From assembly GCA_003996215.1 (NCBI GenBank), contig QJPP01007590.1, forward strand, positions 434,001 to 498,000: DNA of 64,000 nt, given 5' to 3'. The notes under the pieces are model-generated. The model worked only from the letters and a program-made list of their open reading frames with translations, was not told the origin of the DNA and did no database searches. The position numbers and the translations under genes are program-made. This DNA is from Jaltomata sinuosa (lineage: Eukaryota > Streptophyta > Magnoliopsida > Solanales > Solanaceae). This document shows positions 11,761 through 23,694 of this stretch, piece after piece (the stretch's first letter is position 1; the number at the start of each line of letters is the position of its first letter).

Positions 11761-12150
11761 ATGCCTTAAGGATAAGTTGGTGGTTGTGCCTATTATAGTT
11801 GCGCCGGATTTGTCCAAACCATTTGAGGTAATGTGTGATGCAAGTGTTGTTGCACTCAGAGTTGTTCTGGGTCAGAAGCGAGACAAGCTTTTTCACCCCA
11901 TTTACTATGCTAGCAAGGCATTGAATGGGGAGCAAAAGAACTACACAGTCACAGAGAAAGAGTTGTTAGAAGTTGTTTATTCCTTTGAAAAATTCAGGAC
12001 ATATCTACTTGGCACAAGAGTGGTGGTACATACAGACCATGCGACTTTGAGGTATTTTATGGCAAATAAGGATGCAAAGCACCGACTAATCCGATGGGTA
12101 TTATTATTGCAGGAACTTTGAAGTCAAAGACCAAAAGGGGTGTGAAAACT
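11761..12150 (+). pseudogene. pol: Ath1 RNase H relic
   Basis: The domain runs in one frame at 11777-12121: DASVVALRVVLGQ, then YYASKALNGEQKNYTVTEKELLEVVYSF, then VVVHTDHATLRYFM. The catalytic Asp of DAS, Glu of TEKELL and Asp of HTDHA are present. It is cut from the following part by a frameshift after LLLQEL at about 12119. In the living element this domain degrades the RNA strand after minus-strand synthesis. Confidence 0.85.
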
Positions 12151-13541
12151 AAGTGGCGGATCATCTTTCCAGGCTTCAGAATGAAGAAAAAGGGGTTGAT
12201 GAGCTGGAAATTTATGATGCATTTCTGGATGAGCATGTATTGGCTGCTACACTTGACATGGTGCCATGGTGCACAGATTTTTCCAATTATTTGGTATGTG
12301 ATATGATGCCAGAAGAGCTAAACTTCCATCGGAGAAAGAAATTCCTCTATGATGCAGGTAAGTATTTCTGGGATGAACCTTATCTCTTCCGGCTTTGTGT
12401 TGATAGTATAATGAAGAGGTGTGTACCGGAGGTGGAAATGACAAGCATCTTGTAAGCTTGCCATTCGTCCGCAGTCAGAGGTCATCATGCAGGTGATCGT
12501 ACTACCTGAAATATTTTACAATGTGGGTATTATTGGCCAACGATTCATAAAGATGCACATGAATTTGCCAGGTCCTGTGATCAATCCAAAGACGAGGAGA
12601 AATATCTCGTAGTCTAGAGTTGCCAATGTCCACAATCCTGGAGTTTGAATTGTTCGACGTGTGGGGATAGATTTTATGGGCCCATTTGATAGTTCTTATG
12701 GTAACTATTACATCTTGGTAACAGTTGACTATGTTTCAAAGTAGGTAGAAGCGGTCCTTTTGGCCGATAATGAAGGGAAGAGTGTGGTGTCTTTCCTCAA
12801 GAGAAATATCTTTGCTCGGTTTGGAACTCCATGCACAATTATAAGTGATGGGGGTCACACTTTTGCAATAAGGTGTTCTGAGCTGCTATGGCCAAATACA
12901 GTGTAAAGAAACATAAAGTGGCAACACCTTATCACCTCCAAATGAATGGACAAGTCAAAGTGTCAAACCATGAAATCAAAGAGATATTGGTGAAGTCTGT
13001 GAATGTAAATCAATAAGATTGGGCAAGGAAGCTGGATGACGCACTCTGGGCATACCGAACAGCGTTCAAAATGCCAATAGATATGTCTCTGTGCCAGCTT
13101 GTTTTTGGTAAAGCTTGTCACTTGCCCGTGGAACTTAAGCACAAAGCCTTTTGGGATCTCAAGAATTTGAACCTTAGTTGGAAAGATGCATCGAAACTAA
13201 GGTTGGAACAGTTGAATAAGATGGATGAGTTCCGGTTGCGAGCATATGAAAGATCCGCTCTCTACAAAGAGCGAATGAAGTTATACCATGATCATAGGAT
13301 TGAGAAGAAGGAGTTCAAAGTTGGGGACTTGGTGTTTTTTTTCAAATCTAGGTTCAAGCTATTTCCCGAAAAACTCAAGTCCAAATGGTCCGGGCCATTC
13401 AAAGTGCATCAAGTATTCCCATCCAGCGTGGTTGAACTTGCAAATAAGGATGGTGAACATTTCAAAGTTAATGGTCAGAGGGTGAAGCAATATCTCAGCC
13501 TCCCAGAAGAGTTAAAAGTGGTGTATCTTGATGAAGCCTGA
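12151..13541 (+). pseudogene. pol: Ath1 integrase relic
   Basis: 12153-12455 holds the RNase H-INT linker ending before the zinc-binding region (about 12460-12600, frameshifted). The DDE core opens with VGIDFMGPFDSSYGNYY at about 12661-12710 and continues to IISDGGHTFCN near 12840-12875, with an in-frame TAG at 12743-12745 and frame changes around 12870-12960. The C-terminal part is the long open frame 13071-13541, with FGKACHLPVELKHKAFW, a basic stretch, and the KLKSKWSGPFKVHQVFPS / FKVNGQRVKQYL motif typical of the Athila integrase tail. The stop at 13539-13541 is the likely natural pol end. Confidence 0.9.
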
Positions 13542-14618
13542 GTAATCAAGATGCCCGCATTGTGCCGCGACTTTAAATCAGGCGCAACTTGATAGGCAAC
13601 CCCAGTTTACTGGTTTTGTTTTATTGATAATTGTTTGTTTTGTAGTTAGAATAGATTTATATTAGTTTGATGTGCCAATAAGGATAGGGACGAAAGGTTA
13701 ATTAAGTTGGTGAAATATTGTGAGCAAGGTACAACACAACGGAAGACAAAACAGACCATTTTCTATGAAAATGGACCATTTGGTCAACTATTGTAATTTT
13801 TCACAAAAATGGAGTTTCTGTTTTTTGGGAGCTGGAAAAAGACATCCAAAATGGTCCGTTCCTTTAAAAAAGGGACCGTTGTACATGATAAGAAAAATGG
13901 GTTGTGTGAAAGATTAGTTATTGAGTGGATAAAAAGTGCAGGTGTGTGCCAAATGAAAAGATAGGAAAAAAGAAATGAAAAAGTGTGAAAAAGAACGAAA
14001 AAGAGTTACCAAGTTAAGAAGGCCACACCCTTAATTAGAAGTAAGTAAATCAAAGGTGACTGAAAATTGATGGAGTAATTTCGAGTGGAAATAATAGAGC
14101 GATGTTTTTAAGAAGGGTGTAGTCACTATTCCCCGAAAGTATCCTACCTACACTTGAAGCCTCATTACAAGCCAAAGCATGTCCTGTAGTTATCTTGAGT
14201 GACTTTCTGAAAAACTGAAATTGAATAGCAAGGGCAAGCCTATGGTATGAGCGTGTGCACTATTTGAAATTATTTGTGAGTGTGAGCGTCTTACTTAGTC
14301 CAAAATTCTGTGTGTGGGACTCCTTTGTATGAGAGCACCGAGAATTCTATATCATCTACTAATTATTGGGATAACTGCATTGTGTGTATGTAGAGTAATT
14401 TACCATATTGTAGAGACATGCTCAGATTCGTACTAGTTAGATTTTTCAAAACACTTTTGTAGTACAAAGGGGGGAGGGGTTGGATGAAGTTGATCAAGTG
14501 GTTGAACTGTCATTAATTGCTATAGACATGTTGTGCTACTTTTTGTTGTGTTAATCATCTATTTTGGTCTTTTGTCTATGGTTCTTGAGGACAAGCGAAC
14601 AATCTAATTTGAGGATTT
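13542..14618 (+). other. Ath1 3' noncoding region with word island and weak PPT
   Basis: No coding frame. An island of ggaccatttt/aaaatggtcc words lies at about 13745-13885, the same word as in the Ath1 U3. The purine-rich agaaaaagaaatgaaaaag stretch is near 13960-14000 and aaaggggggaggggttgg at 14465-14482. The last bases before the 3' LTR (aatctaatttgaggatt, 14601-14617) occupy the PPT position but are degenerate relative to the intact PPTs of E and D. Confidence 0.7.
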
Positions 14619-16047
14619 TGATGTGCCGGTATTTTACGGCACGTTTTACGCCTTTAACCATAGAATAAACGCTAGTTTTCAAGAAAATATTGTGCCATTC
14701 GTGTGTGTGTTTGTGTTTCAGGAAAGATAGGCTTAAAGGAACAAGAGAACTCATTTGGGATCAAAACCGAGGTGTTTTTCTTGTTTGTTACAAGTTTAGA
14801 CAGAAGCTGATGAAAAAGTGAACTAAAAATGGCAGGAGAAATGGACCATTTTCAGACAAAACAGACCGTTCTCCTTACCGTTTCCAGAAACAGAAGAGGG
14901 CAAAATGCTGAGAGTTAGAATGGTCAAGAGAACAGACCATTTTCAGAAGAAATAGACCGTTTCTCTAACCATTGTGAGAAGCAAAAATCCGGCCAAAGTA
15001 AGAAGCTAAAACGGTCAAACAAACAGACCATTTTGCACCAAAATGGATCGTTTTGCAAACTGTTTTCTGGACGCGACTTTCCTTTCCTGGACAAATCCGA
15101 ATTTATTTTGGAATTGCCTATAAATAGGAAACTTAGGGTATTTTTACAGTACTTTGTTTTTAGCGTATTTTGAACACTTTGCAACGCTTAAACAACAAAT
15201 ATACATTACTATCAGTTGTTCTTACGTTTTTGGAATATTTTCTTAAGTTTTATTGGATAATTAAAGTGGGTTTTCATATATTGTAAGGATTTCTCTTCTA
15301 CTATGAATACCATTGCTTTTTCTTCTTGTTTATTCCTGAGTAGCTAACCTTCCCATAACAAGGGTTGTGGGATCCATGGCAAAAGTAGTAATCTAGGTTA
15401 CGTGTGACAATGGGTTCGGATTATAGGCTTTATACGTTGGTAATCCTACATTTTTATCGTTTTCTAATAGTTGCAAACATTAGAACAAGTCTAAGTTTGA
15501 TTAGCTTGAACAAAGGAATTAAAACCCAGAAAATTGGATTATCAACAAGGATTCGGCACTACCAACTTCCATCTCATGATTGATGCTTTAGCGAGATAAA
15601 TCTAATTGAAGTTTTATTTGAATTGTGGAATTGTACCTTTTCAAGTTTGAAAGAATTGAAAATAAAAATGTCTTCTTAGTTGAGAAACGATTAGACGTAC
15701 GATAAAATTCAATCACTTCATGATTTGCATATGAAATGAATCCATCAAATCACTAACTCGAGGTTGTTCGTGAAGCCATGGTGAACACATCCCTAGTTCA
15801 TCTCTAATATTAATTTTACTCGTTAAAAGTTATTGTTTGTAACGTGAATTATTCAAAGAAGAAATCAAGGATTGATCACTACAACCCCCCCCCCCATAAC
15901 CGGAAACTATCAATTACTAGTCATCTAAGTCACTAACGACTTAATTTGCACCTTATTCCCTGTGGGATCGACCCCAACCTTTATTGGGTTCTACATTTGA
16001 AAACGACCACTTACGCTTCTTAACTGAGGTGTAATTTGGGCGTATCA
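14619..16047 (+). repeat. Ath1 3' LTR
   Basis: 1429 bp from TGATGTGCCGG to GGGCGTATCA. Word island at 14830-15065, TATA box at 15117-15128, and a C11 run near 15886. It aligns with copy A over its whole length with scattered substitutions. Confidence 0.92.
15117..15128 (+). promoter_or_regulatory. TATA box of Ath1 3' LTR
   Basis: gcctataaatagg, in the same setting as copies A and C. Confidence 0.7.
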
Positions 16048-16753
16048 GGTTGCGATCGCGATTGAGGCTTGATGCCTGCATCTGCAACAGATAGAGTCTG
16101 CAACTTTCCAAAACTCGATGGGGCATTTCGGGAACAATAAAAAACCGATATTCAAAAAATAATAATGCTAACAGAGTGGAAACGATGCTCTAGACTCAAC
16201 AGAATCGATGAAACTTCTGTACGAGGTCGTGTCGTAGGATTATTGACCCAAGTCAACACTAACCAACACACAACCTAATACCTGAAATGAGCTCGGTCAC
16301 CTGAAACCTGAACCAATCATCTACCTAACCCAAACTCAACATTCTTGAGCTAATGGAATCGCCAGATTTTGAATCTGGCATTCCGATCATCGAAAGCTGA
16401 CCCAAGTTACACTTTCAACTACAAATAGCCTAAAAACAGAAAAAGCAACACAAAACCTACACTGGAAGTTCTTAGGCCTTGACTTAAGGTTCAACTAGAC
16501 CAAACTCAATGTTCCGGAGCTAACGTAACTATCGTAATTCAATTCTGAGCACGTTAGCTAAGAATGTTGACTAAAGTCGATTATATTCTAAGTGAAGGCT
16601 CTAATATAGGCAAACAACCAAAACAACCAAGCGAATGACCAAGGCACCGAACTACCAGTCCCAGCAAGCCATAAATGACTTGGGGTCGCTACAGGAAAGT
16701 TCTAATACTGTAATGAATGCGTAAATACAAAGATGACCGGAAGGGTCATCACA
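16048..16753 (-). repeat. Element G 5' LTR, outer part (U3 start)
   Basis: On the minus strand it starts TGTGATGACCCTTCCGG at 16753, then gtagcgaccccaagtcattt and a stretch matching the start of the F LTR (56880-57010). It continues to 16048, where Ath1 interrupts. GATCGCGA words just beside the break (16050-16070) continue the island at 4785-4885. Confidence 0.88.
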
Positions 16754-17930
16754 TGCTTGTTTATGCTTGAATTAAATGACTCGTGATTGATCTTCAAACA
16801 TGTTTGAGTTAATGGTTGTGATCATGTTGTATGCTTGACTGAATAAGCTATTTTTACATGATATTTATTAAAAGAACTTAAATAATAGAGTGTACGTGAG
16901 ATTAGTGCACTATGTTTATCCTGAAAGGTAGAATCTTAAAACCATAGGTTCATATTATTAGTTAGAGCGGGTACCACGAGCCAGTATAGATATTGACATT
17001 AATTGTTGATATTATGGATTGGGTACCACGAGTCGATATGGGTATTATTATTCATTTAGTTACTATGGATCGGGTACCATGAGTCAGTATGGTACGTGGA
17101 CCTTGGTGCGTCCCTTGCAGGTCATGACTTATTGGCTAGAAATAAGTCCCTTTAGCATGTGTGTACATATTTAGTTACTTTTATATTGTCGATAGATATT
17201 GTGAGTTGGAACGGTGAATTAAAATGAACGAAAGGAACTGAGAATTATTATGAAGGTTAGGTGGTCATAGATCCCCATGTAATGGGACTGTTGAGAGTAT
17301 TAGCGCTTGAATTGTGATAACGATATTCTTGATTTACTTGATATGTTTCAAACTTGTTGATTGACTTGAGGTGATTATTTGATGACTGAAATATTTTCAA
17401 AGTGTTTGAGTTCCATTTACTTGTTGTCTTATTTAAATGCAGATTTATTCTAAACTTTGTCAGCCTATGATTGCTACTAAGTACATAGTGGTTTGTACTG
17501 ATACTACAATGTAATCCTTTTTTGTTGAGTGCAGACCATGTTTCAGATGCTCAAATGTGGCTTCACCTTTAGCTAGGACTACTATTACAATCCAAGGGTG
17601 AGCACTATATCTCAGGCTGCCGTGGATCTTATTTGGCCATTGTCCTCCATTCGAATGATGGAACTCTTATATCTATTAGTTTTGGACATCTTAGATATGT
17701 TTTGTTTTATTTAGTGTTCTTGTACACAACTTTCAGATCTTAGGTAAATGTAATAGATAGTTGATTTTTCCACACTCTTATTATATTAATTTTGACTATT
17801 ACTCTTGATTAAAGTTCGTTTTGCTTTATTCTTCTAAAATTGGTTAAGAGTTTGAGTTAAGGTTTGGATTAGATACTTCTCCCACGGAAGGATTAGTGTG
17901 GGTGTCTCTCATTATCATTTGGGTCATGAC
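16754..17930 (+). repeat. 3' part of a plus-strand Tekay-type LTR (J)
   Basis: Ends gggtcatgaca at 17930, as gypsy LTRs do. It contains the gatcttatttggcc...gcagacc region before the end, typical of the R/U5 part of this LTR group. Its 5' part is not adjacent: element G is inserted at 16753/16754, so the rest should lie past the far end of G, outside the window. It is followed by Athila-like sequence and not by a PBS, so it is a 3' LTR or solo LTR. Confidence 0.65.
16968..17095 (+). repeat. Three-copy minisatellite, period about 52 bp
   Basis: gggtaccacgag recurs at 16969, 17021 and 17072 (third copy gggtaccatgag), each followed by a cagtat/gatatg segment. It lies within LTR J. Confidence 0.8.
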
Positions 17931-18735
17931 ATATATAATCATAGAGGTGGTCAAAAAAAATTTGGGGTGGAAGAGTGTGCGCCTGCTAAAGTGAAATCAT
18001 TGCATATTGCCACTGATTTGTTTGAGGAGTAGAAAAATAAATTGCTCAAGTTGTTGAGAAAGAATAAGAAAGTGATAAGATAGCCTGAACATGAGATAAA
18101 GATTGGTAAAGAGGTGAGAAAGTGAGTAAGAACTGAAAGTGATGAACCTCCAAGAGCAAAGAAGAAATAAAATCTCAACCACAAAAGGAGGAAGCGGTTG
18201 AGAGTGTTATGAGCGGAATTTAGACATGTATCGTGCCGCGACGTAATTCAGATGCTTGTTGAGAGGCAACCTAATTTGTAATAGGTAGTTTTATTTTTTT
18301 ATTTTATTTTTTTAGATGTCAAATTTTGTTTTTGTTTTTGTTTGTGCGGGTATAATGAAGTTTGAGAACCCGGATTTGGAACATAAGGAGCATGATTACA
18401 GCAAAAGTGTGGGGTAGTGGGGTAGTTCACCCCTGCTGATAAAAAAATTAAAGAAAGCATGTTGCTAGCTAGACCCTAGAGAACCTCAGGGAGTATCTCA
18501 AACCCGAGTTTTATCCTATTAATTGATTTGGGAATAAAGCATGACTAAGGTCGGGTGGGATATCTTCTGATATATGTCAAGGATGATGTATGCCATATTG
18601 AGTTTTTTTTATTTGCTAAGTTAGATGAAAAATTGAAAAAAAAATGAGAAAAAGTAAAAAAATGCAAAAGTTTATTGTATTCTTGGGTAAAGATAGTTTT
18701 AGCTTTTTATTTCTTTAGTAGATACACACTTTTTT
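17931..18735 (+). other. Athila-type 3' noncoding fragment (plus strand)
   Basis: cgtgccgcgacgtaattcag...gagaggcaacctaa (18233-18275) matches the Ath1 stretch just after the integrase stop (13560-13605). The first 250 bases have a broken Lys/Glu-rich reading frame with stops (about 17960-18200) that I do not recognise. The rest is A/T-rich with no gene. No LTR end follows; an LTR fragment on the other strand begins at 18736. Confidence 0.5.
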
Positions 18736-19831
18736 CACGACCTAAACCGCCCCAAGTGGCACCCACACTAAACTCCCAGTGGAAGAACCAATTAACCCAG
18801 CCAACATTTAACCGAAACTAAGCAACTAAAGTCATCTTCAGTAATTAAAAGTCAAGATTCACATCATAAATGGAAAATAGAAAACTTGCAGAAAATAAAT
18901 TGCTAGAATCTGAAAGTCGTGTACCAAAACTCTACTCCAGTCTGAAAGATAGGGATGCAACCCCAAAACTTAAAAGAGTCTAAGTTTGAACAAAGGACTG
19001 GAAATAACTGAAGAATCCATTGTAGCTGATGTGAGACCAAAAGTACATATATTTAATCATTATTTTCCTCCCATTGTAACACTCCAAAATTTGATCCACC
19101 TTTTAAACTTAGAATCCCTGAAAAATATGACTTTCCTAGGGATCACGATCCTAAACCATGAGTCATGGACTGGATGACAAGCCATGGAATGGGCTCGTGG
19201 AAGTTGTTCTGCAGGTTCCACCTCAGGTCTGAGAACCACGAGTTGGGTTCATGAGTCGTGGATGGTTCCACAGTTCATGGAACTATCTCGTGAAAATCAG
19301 ATTGAGGCTCAACTTTTTCTCAAGAACTAGGAATGGTTTCTATGACTCATGGATGGTTCCATGAGCCATATGTTAGCTCGTAGAAATTGATCTGCAGCCT
19401 ATCTTTTGGCTCCGAAACCACGACTCCAATTCACGAACCATGGTTACTTCTACGGCTCATGAAAAGGACCTGTGGAACTTGAAGCCGAGTTTTAAATCCA
19501 GTTTATCTAAATTAAAAGTGAGATAGAATCATACCGGAAGTTCCCATGCCCCGACTAAAGGTCCAACTAGACCAAAATCCACATTCTGGATCTAACAGAA
19601 CTATCAAAATTTAATTCCAAGCACGCTAGCTAAGAATGTTGACTAAAGTCAACAATTTCCTAAGTTAAGGCTCTAAAATAGGGAAACGACCATAAAGACG
19701 AAATGAATGGCCCAAGCACTGAACTAGTGGTCCCGACAAGCCATAAGTGACTCGGCAACACTTCAGGCAAGCTCTAACAGAACAAAGAAGGCAAAAATAC
19801 AAGAATAATTGGAAGGGTCATCATATCATCC
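18736..19831 (-). repeat. Tekay-type 3' LTR fragment (H)
   Basis: Minus strand: starts TGATATGATGACCCTTCC at about 19831, directly after a PPT-like tagtagtgga, and ends ggtttaggtcgtga near 18736. At about 1.1 kb it is far shorter than the 3.2-3.5 kb LTRs of AB, F and G, so it is internally deleted. It holds an island of catgagtcgtggatggttcc-like words at 19115-19500. Confidence 0.65.
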
Positions 19832-20156
19832 ACTACTAAAAAGGACTTTCATCCGAGAAAGTAAAGAAAAGAGAACACTAGAGACTCAAACAATAATGGG
19901 TACTAAGCCTGCATCACCCTCTCGGTATCCTGGGTAGCCTCCTCGACTGGATGGCACCCCACAGAGTTGAACAAAAGGGAAAAATCCAAACCTCAACTCC
20001 TTACCCACCAAACTAGACTCTAACCTTTAACTCAAAACTTTCAAAGGTCTATCAACCGAACCGAACCTCAAGAACTCAACCAGAACACATTGGCACAACA
20101 CAGAAACCAAGAGAATCAAGGCGATCTACCCACAGAACTCAAAGAAGATCCATAAA
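19832..20156 (-). other. 3' internal end of element H
   Basis: Aligns with the 3' internal end of AB (44534-44870): a tccactactaaaa PPT complement, a gcctcctcgactgg block, then an A/C-rich noncoding stretch. No protein motif. It breaks at about 20156 into an unrelated part of another LTR. Confidence 0.6.
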
Positions 20157-22050
20157 ATCAGTTCCAAATACTTTTTATAATTATTTTTACTTAAAATGGT
20201 CCCTCTGGACATGCGGTGTTTAGAAAACCAGTTATACTAGGCCCACAACCAAAGTAGTAGTAAAATGATGCAGAAAAACCCTTTGCATGAATGATATGAT
20301 CGCAAACAAACAATAGCCCAATGACTAACAATCAACCTATCGTCCCTGCACAGGCTCAATCATCTCTACAACAATGATATCCAGCCTAAAATCATAACTC
20401 GATTTTTGGGGCTCGTGGACATTCCCAAAAGCTCCACCGTCTATGGTCCAAAGGTGGATAAAATATCCACACGGGGCCACAAGGGTAATACTACAACACT
20501 ACATCAAATACTACAACTAATACAAGAAATAATACATGCATAAGAAACGGTTAAGGTCTGGGGTGCCAACCTAGAATACCCAACCCAAGGATGCTAATTA
20601 ATACAGTTATAGCCTATATATGCAAAGTCTAAGATAGGAAAGATCGTAATCTACCTTTCGTCTAACGAATAGTTGTTGGAACAACGTCGTCTAAGCTCGA
20701 ACTACTCCAATAAGACCTGAATCATCAACAAACTATCAAAACAAAGTACTACACATCAATACAAAGCTAACAGTACCCATATTACTAAAAAGAATAGCCG
20801 AACTGAAATTTGGGTCATCAGCGGGCCCGCGAGCCCCACAATCGAAAGTTGGGAATGAAATACACCATAATGTTCCTAACATTCCCAGGAGTATATGCTC
20901 TAAAAATTAGCGAAAATTGAGTGAAGAAAGGGTCTAAAATAGCCCGTTGAAGAAGAGGGAAACATGTGAAAACTTGCAAAAATTTGAAATAAAATGGAGA
21001 ATTTCTTACCACGAAAAGAGGGAACAAGGCCTACGAGGAGAAATACGCACCACCTAGAACCAGTAGCCCAGCAACTACAACTATACAAGAACCCCAAGCT
21101 AAGATAAGAAGCTTTAATGGAGGTTTTTTTATGGCAAAGAGGGAATTTGGGGAAGAAAACTTACCAAAAACGAGTAAGGAATCGAGAATATTTGCTAATT
21201 GATGAAATCCCAAGGCTGGGAATTGAGAATATTTTAGGTGAGAGGAAATATTTTAGAGTGAGAAAGCAAAGCAAAAGTTGGTCATAAATTTGAGGAGAGA
21301 ACTATTTATAGAGCAGGTAGCAGACCGGCGATCGCGGTCACCTAGCGCGATTGCGCTAAAGGAGGTGACAATGCACTGGTGTGATAGCGCTGGCCTAGCG
21401 CAATGGCGCTGAAAGAGTAATAGGGCACCTGCGTGATCGTAGTGCCCCAGTGCGGATAGAACTGAACACTCTCTCCTACAAAAACCTAGCAGAAGGAAAA
21501 ACTTCCATGAGAGGTTTCAGGCACAATCAAAACCTGATACTCACAAATCAAACATGCAACTAGAGTGGAAAAGACGTTCTGGACTCAATGAAACTTTCAT
21601 ACGAGGTCGTCTCGGAGGAATGTTGACCCAAGTCAATACTTACTAAAACCAACCGAACACCCAAAATGAGACCGGCACACTCAAGACACAAACTAATCAC
21701 CTACCTAACCCAAACTCGACATCTCAGAGCTGATTGAACTATTAGATTTTGAATCCGACGCTCCAATCATTGAAAGTTGACCAAAGTCAAACTTTAAACT
21801 ATAATTGGCCTAAAATCTCAAAAAGTGAGATAGAATGATATCGGAACTTCCTAGTCCCCAACTAAAGGTCTAACTAGACAAAAATCCATATTCCGGAGCT
21901 AACGAAACTGTCGGAAATAGATTCTGAGCATGTTAGATAAAAATGTTGACTTAAATCAATGATTTCCTAAATTAGGGAAATGACCATAAAAACCAAATGA
22001 ATGGACTAGGCACCGAACTACTGGTTTTGATAAGCTATAAGTGACTTGGG
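20157..22050 (-). repeat. Tekay-type LTR fragment (I), fused to truncated pol
   Basis: Reverse complement of a Tekay LTR: block 20230-20400 matches G at 3660-3840, and the outer end ataagtgacttggggt (22030-22047) matches the LTR start region but lacks the first 60 or so bases. A minus-strand TATA box CTCTATAAATAG lies at 21302-21313, with an island of GCGATCGCG/GCGCGATTGCGC words just upstream at 21325-21460. It joins integrase sequence at 22050. Confidence 0.75.
21302..21313 (-). promoter_or_regulatory. TATA box in LTR fragment I
   Basis: Minus-strand CTCTATAAATAG, about 15 bp downstream of the GCGATCGCG island. A good match to a plant TATA box. Confidence 0.55.
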
Positions 22051-23694
22051 GTGAAACGCTATGCTAAGATCAACCTGGGTACCCAAGTCCTCCTGAAAGT
22101 ACCTCTAATATTGAGAGGTAAACTGAGTACCTTTATCAGATATAATTGATAACTTGAAAGCCGTGAAGATGGACTATCTCTTGCACATAAATTCGAGCTA
22201 ACCTCTCGGCACTAAAGGAAGATTGAAGAAATAGGAAGTGGGTAGACTTAGTCAGTCAATCCATAATGACCCAAATGCTATCAAAGCCTCAAAAAGTATT
22301 AGGAAACCTAATCGCAAAATCTATAGTAATCCGCTCCCACTTCCACTCAGGAATGGGTAATATCTGAAGCAAACCACCAGGTCTCAAGTGCTCGGACTTC
22401 ATCTGCTGATAGTTCAAGCATCGAGATATGAACTCTACTAGATCTCTCTTCATCCTGTTCCACCAGTAATGCTACTTCAAGTCTCTATACATTTTACTTA
22501 CCTCAGGATGAATGAAATATCTACAATGGTGCGCCTCCTGCAATATCAACTGAGTCAAGTCCCCAGCTCTCAAAATGCAACTACGACCCTCGAATCTCAA
22601 GACACCCTCTGAATCTACGGCGTCCTTCCTGGCCTCACCCCTTAACACCTGATCTCTAAGACCATATAATTGAGTATCCTCAGACAATCGCTCTCAAATT
22701 TGATCTAACAATATACACTAAGCCTCAACTCAAACAAGAATACTCCTAGGGTCAGAAATGTAAAGTCAAACTAAATTATTGGCTAAGAACTGGATATCCA
22801 AGGCCAACGGTCTCTTCGAAACTGACAGAAAAGCCAAACTCGCCATACTCACTATTTTTTCTCAAGGCATCTGCCACCATGTTTACCTTGCCCTGATGGT
22901 ACGAAATAGAAATATCATAGTCCTTCAGCAACTTTAGCCATCTACACTGCCTTGAATTAAGATACTTTTGGCTCAGAATTTACTGTAGGCTATGATGGCC
23001 AGTGAATATATCACAATGAATGCCATAAAGGTAATGCCTCTAAATCTTAAGCGTGAAAACTACCATCGCCAACTCCAAGTCATAGGTGGGGTAGTTGCAC
23101 TTTTGTACCTTCAACTATCTAGAAGCATATGTAATCACTCAGGCCTGCTACATTAGAACACAACCCAAACCAAAACCTGAAGCATCACAATAAACTTTAA
23201 ACCCCTGGTCCTCAACACGAAGAATCAAAATCAGTGTTGAAGTAAATAAAGCCTTGTGCTTCAGAATTCTCACCTCCCACTCATTGGACCAGTGAAACGG
23301 GACATCCTTCCTTATCAGTCTAGTCAATGGAACTGCAATGGAAGAGAATCCCTCAATAAATCAACAGTAGTAACTCGCCATCCCAAAACAACTATGAACC
23401 TCGGTAGAAGAATTAGGCCTAGACCAATCATGGATTGCCTCAATCTTTGCTAGGTCTACCATATCCTTATACACTACGTACCCCAATAATGCTATAGACT
23501 CAAGCCAGAACTCACACTTTGAAAACTTGGCATAAAGTCGCTGATCTCTCAAACTCTGGAGTATAATCCTCAAATGTCGCTCATGCTTCTCCCTACTCCT
23601 CAAGTAAACAAGGATGTTGTCATTGAATACTATCACAAAAGAGTCTAAACATAGCTTGAATGCACGGTTCATCAAGTCCATGAATTATGCTGGG
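22051..23694 (-). pseudogene. pol: Broken chromovirus-type pol: RT, RNase H, INT (minus strand)
   Basis: Read from 23694 down. The RT palm (23681-23361) starts FMDLMNRAFKLCLDSFVIVF; its catalytic box reads FNDN in place of FIDD (about 23614-23625), so it is dead. RNase H remnants lie at about 23250-22850. The 22687-22472 frame carries the linker and zinc-binding region with AHHCRYFIHPEVSKMYRDLK. The integrase core follows to GTQFTSQY and DLGTQVDLSIAF at 22110-22052, with many stops. It stops abruptly in the integrase core where LTR fragment I is fused. Upstream pol and gag are cut off by E at 23695. Confidence 0.85.

Larger units (their letters stand above)
4923..16047 (+). mobile_element. 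Ath1: Athila-type Ty3/gypsy retrotransposon with a rearranged 5' LTR
   Basis: The element has TGATGTG/TGATGAG LTR starts and ..GTATCA ends, a degenerate aspartate-tRNA-type PBS, the gag motif ITTWGELKGAFLERFFPPSR, and pol in the order PR, RT, RNase H, INT, followed by about 1.1 kb of 3' noncoding DNA, a weak polypurine stretch and a 1429-bp 3' LTR. It lies inside the LTR of G. No 5-bp TSD is visible (gctca on the left, ggttg on the right), so one end may have been changed by recombination or deletion. All coding regions are broken. Confidence 0.9.
1..16753 (-). mobile_element. Element G: Tekay/Del-type Ty3/gypsy retrotransposon, 5' part only, interrupted by Ath1
   Basis: A minus-strand element runs off the left edge. 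Read on the minus strand it has a 5' LTR (16753 to 16048, then 4922 to 2121), a methionine-tRNA-type primer site, gag and the start of protease. The gag region is the reverse complement of a close relative of the F gag near 60319, which fixes family and orientation. The LTR would be about 3.5 kb without the Athila insert at 4923-16047, close to the 3.2 kb LTR of F. The LTR begins TGTGATGACC at 16753 and ends AGGACA at 2121. The TSD base pairs should be 16754-16758 (tgctt); the partner lies outside the window. Only the 5' third is visible. Confidence 0.85.

Noticed and set aside
16694..16753. These 60 bases as flanking DNA rather than LTR of G
   Set aside because: gatgaccggaagggtcatcaca matches the outer LTR ends of AB and F, so the LTR of G runs to 16753.
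17951..18184. Minus-strand frame rich in hydrophobic residues, like a membrane protein
   Set aside because: Antisense to an A/G-rich, Lys/Glu-coding stretch, which gives Phe/Leu/Ser-rich antisense frames by composition alone.
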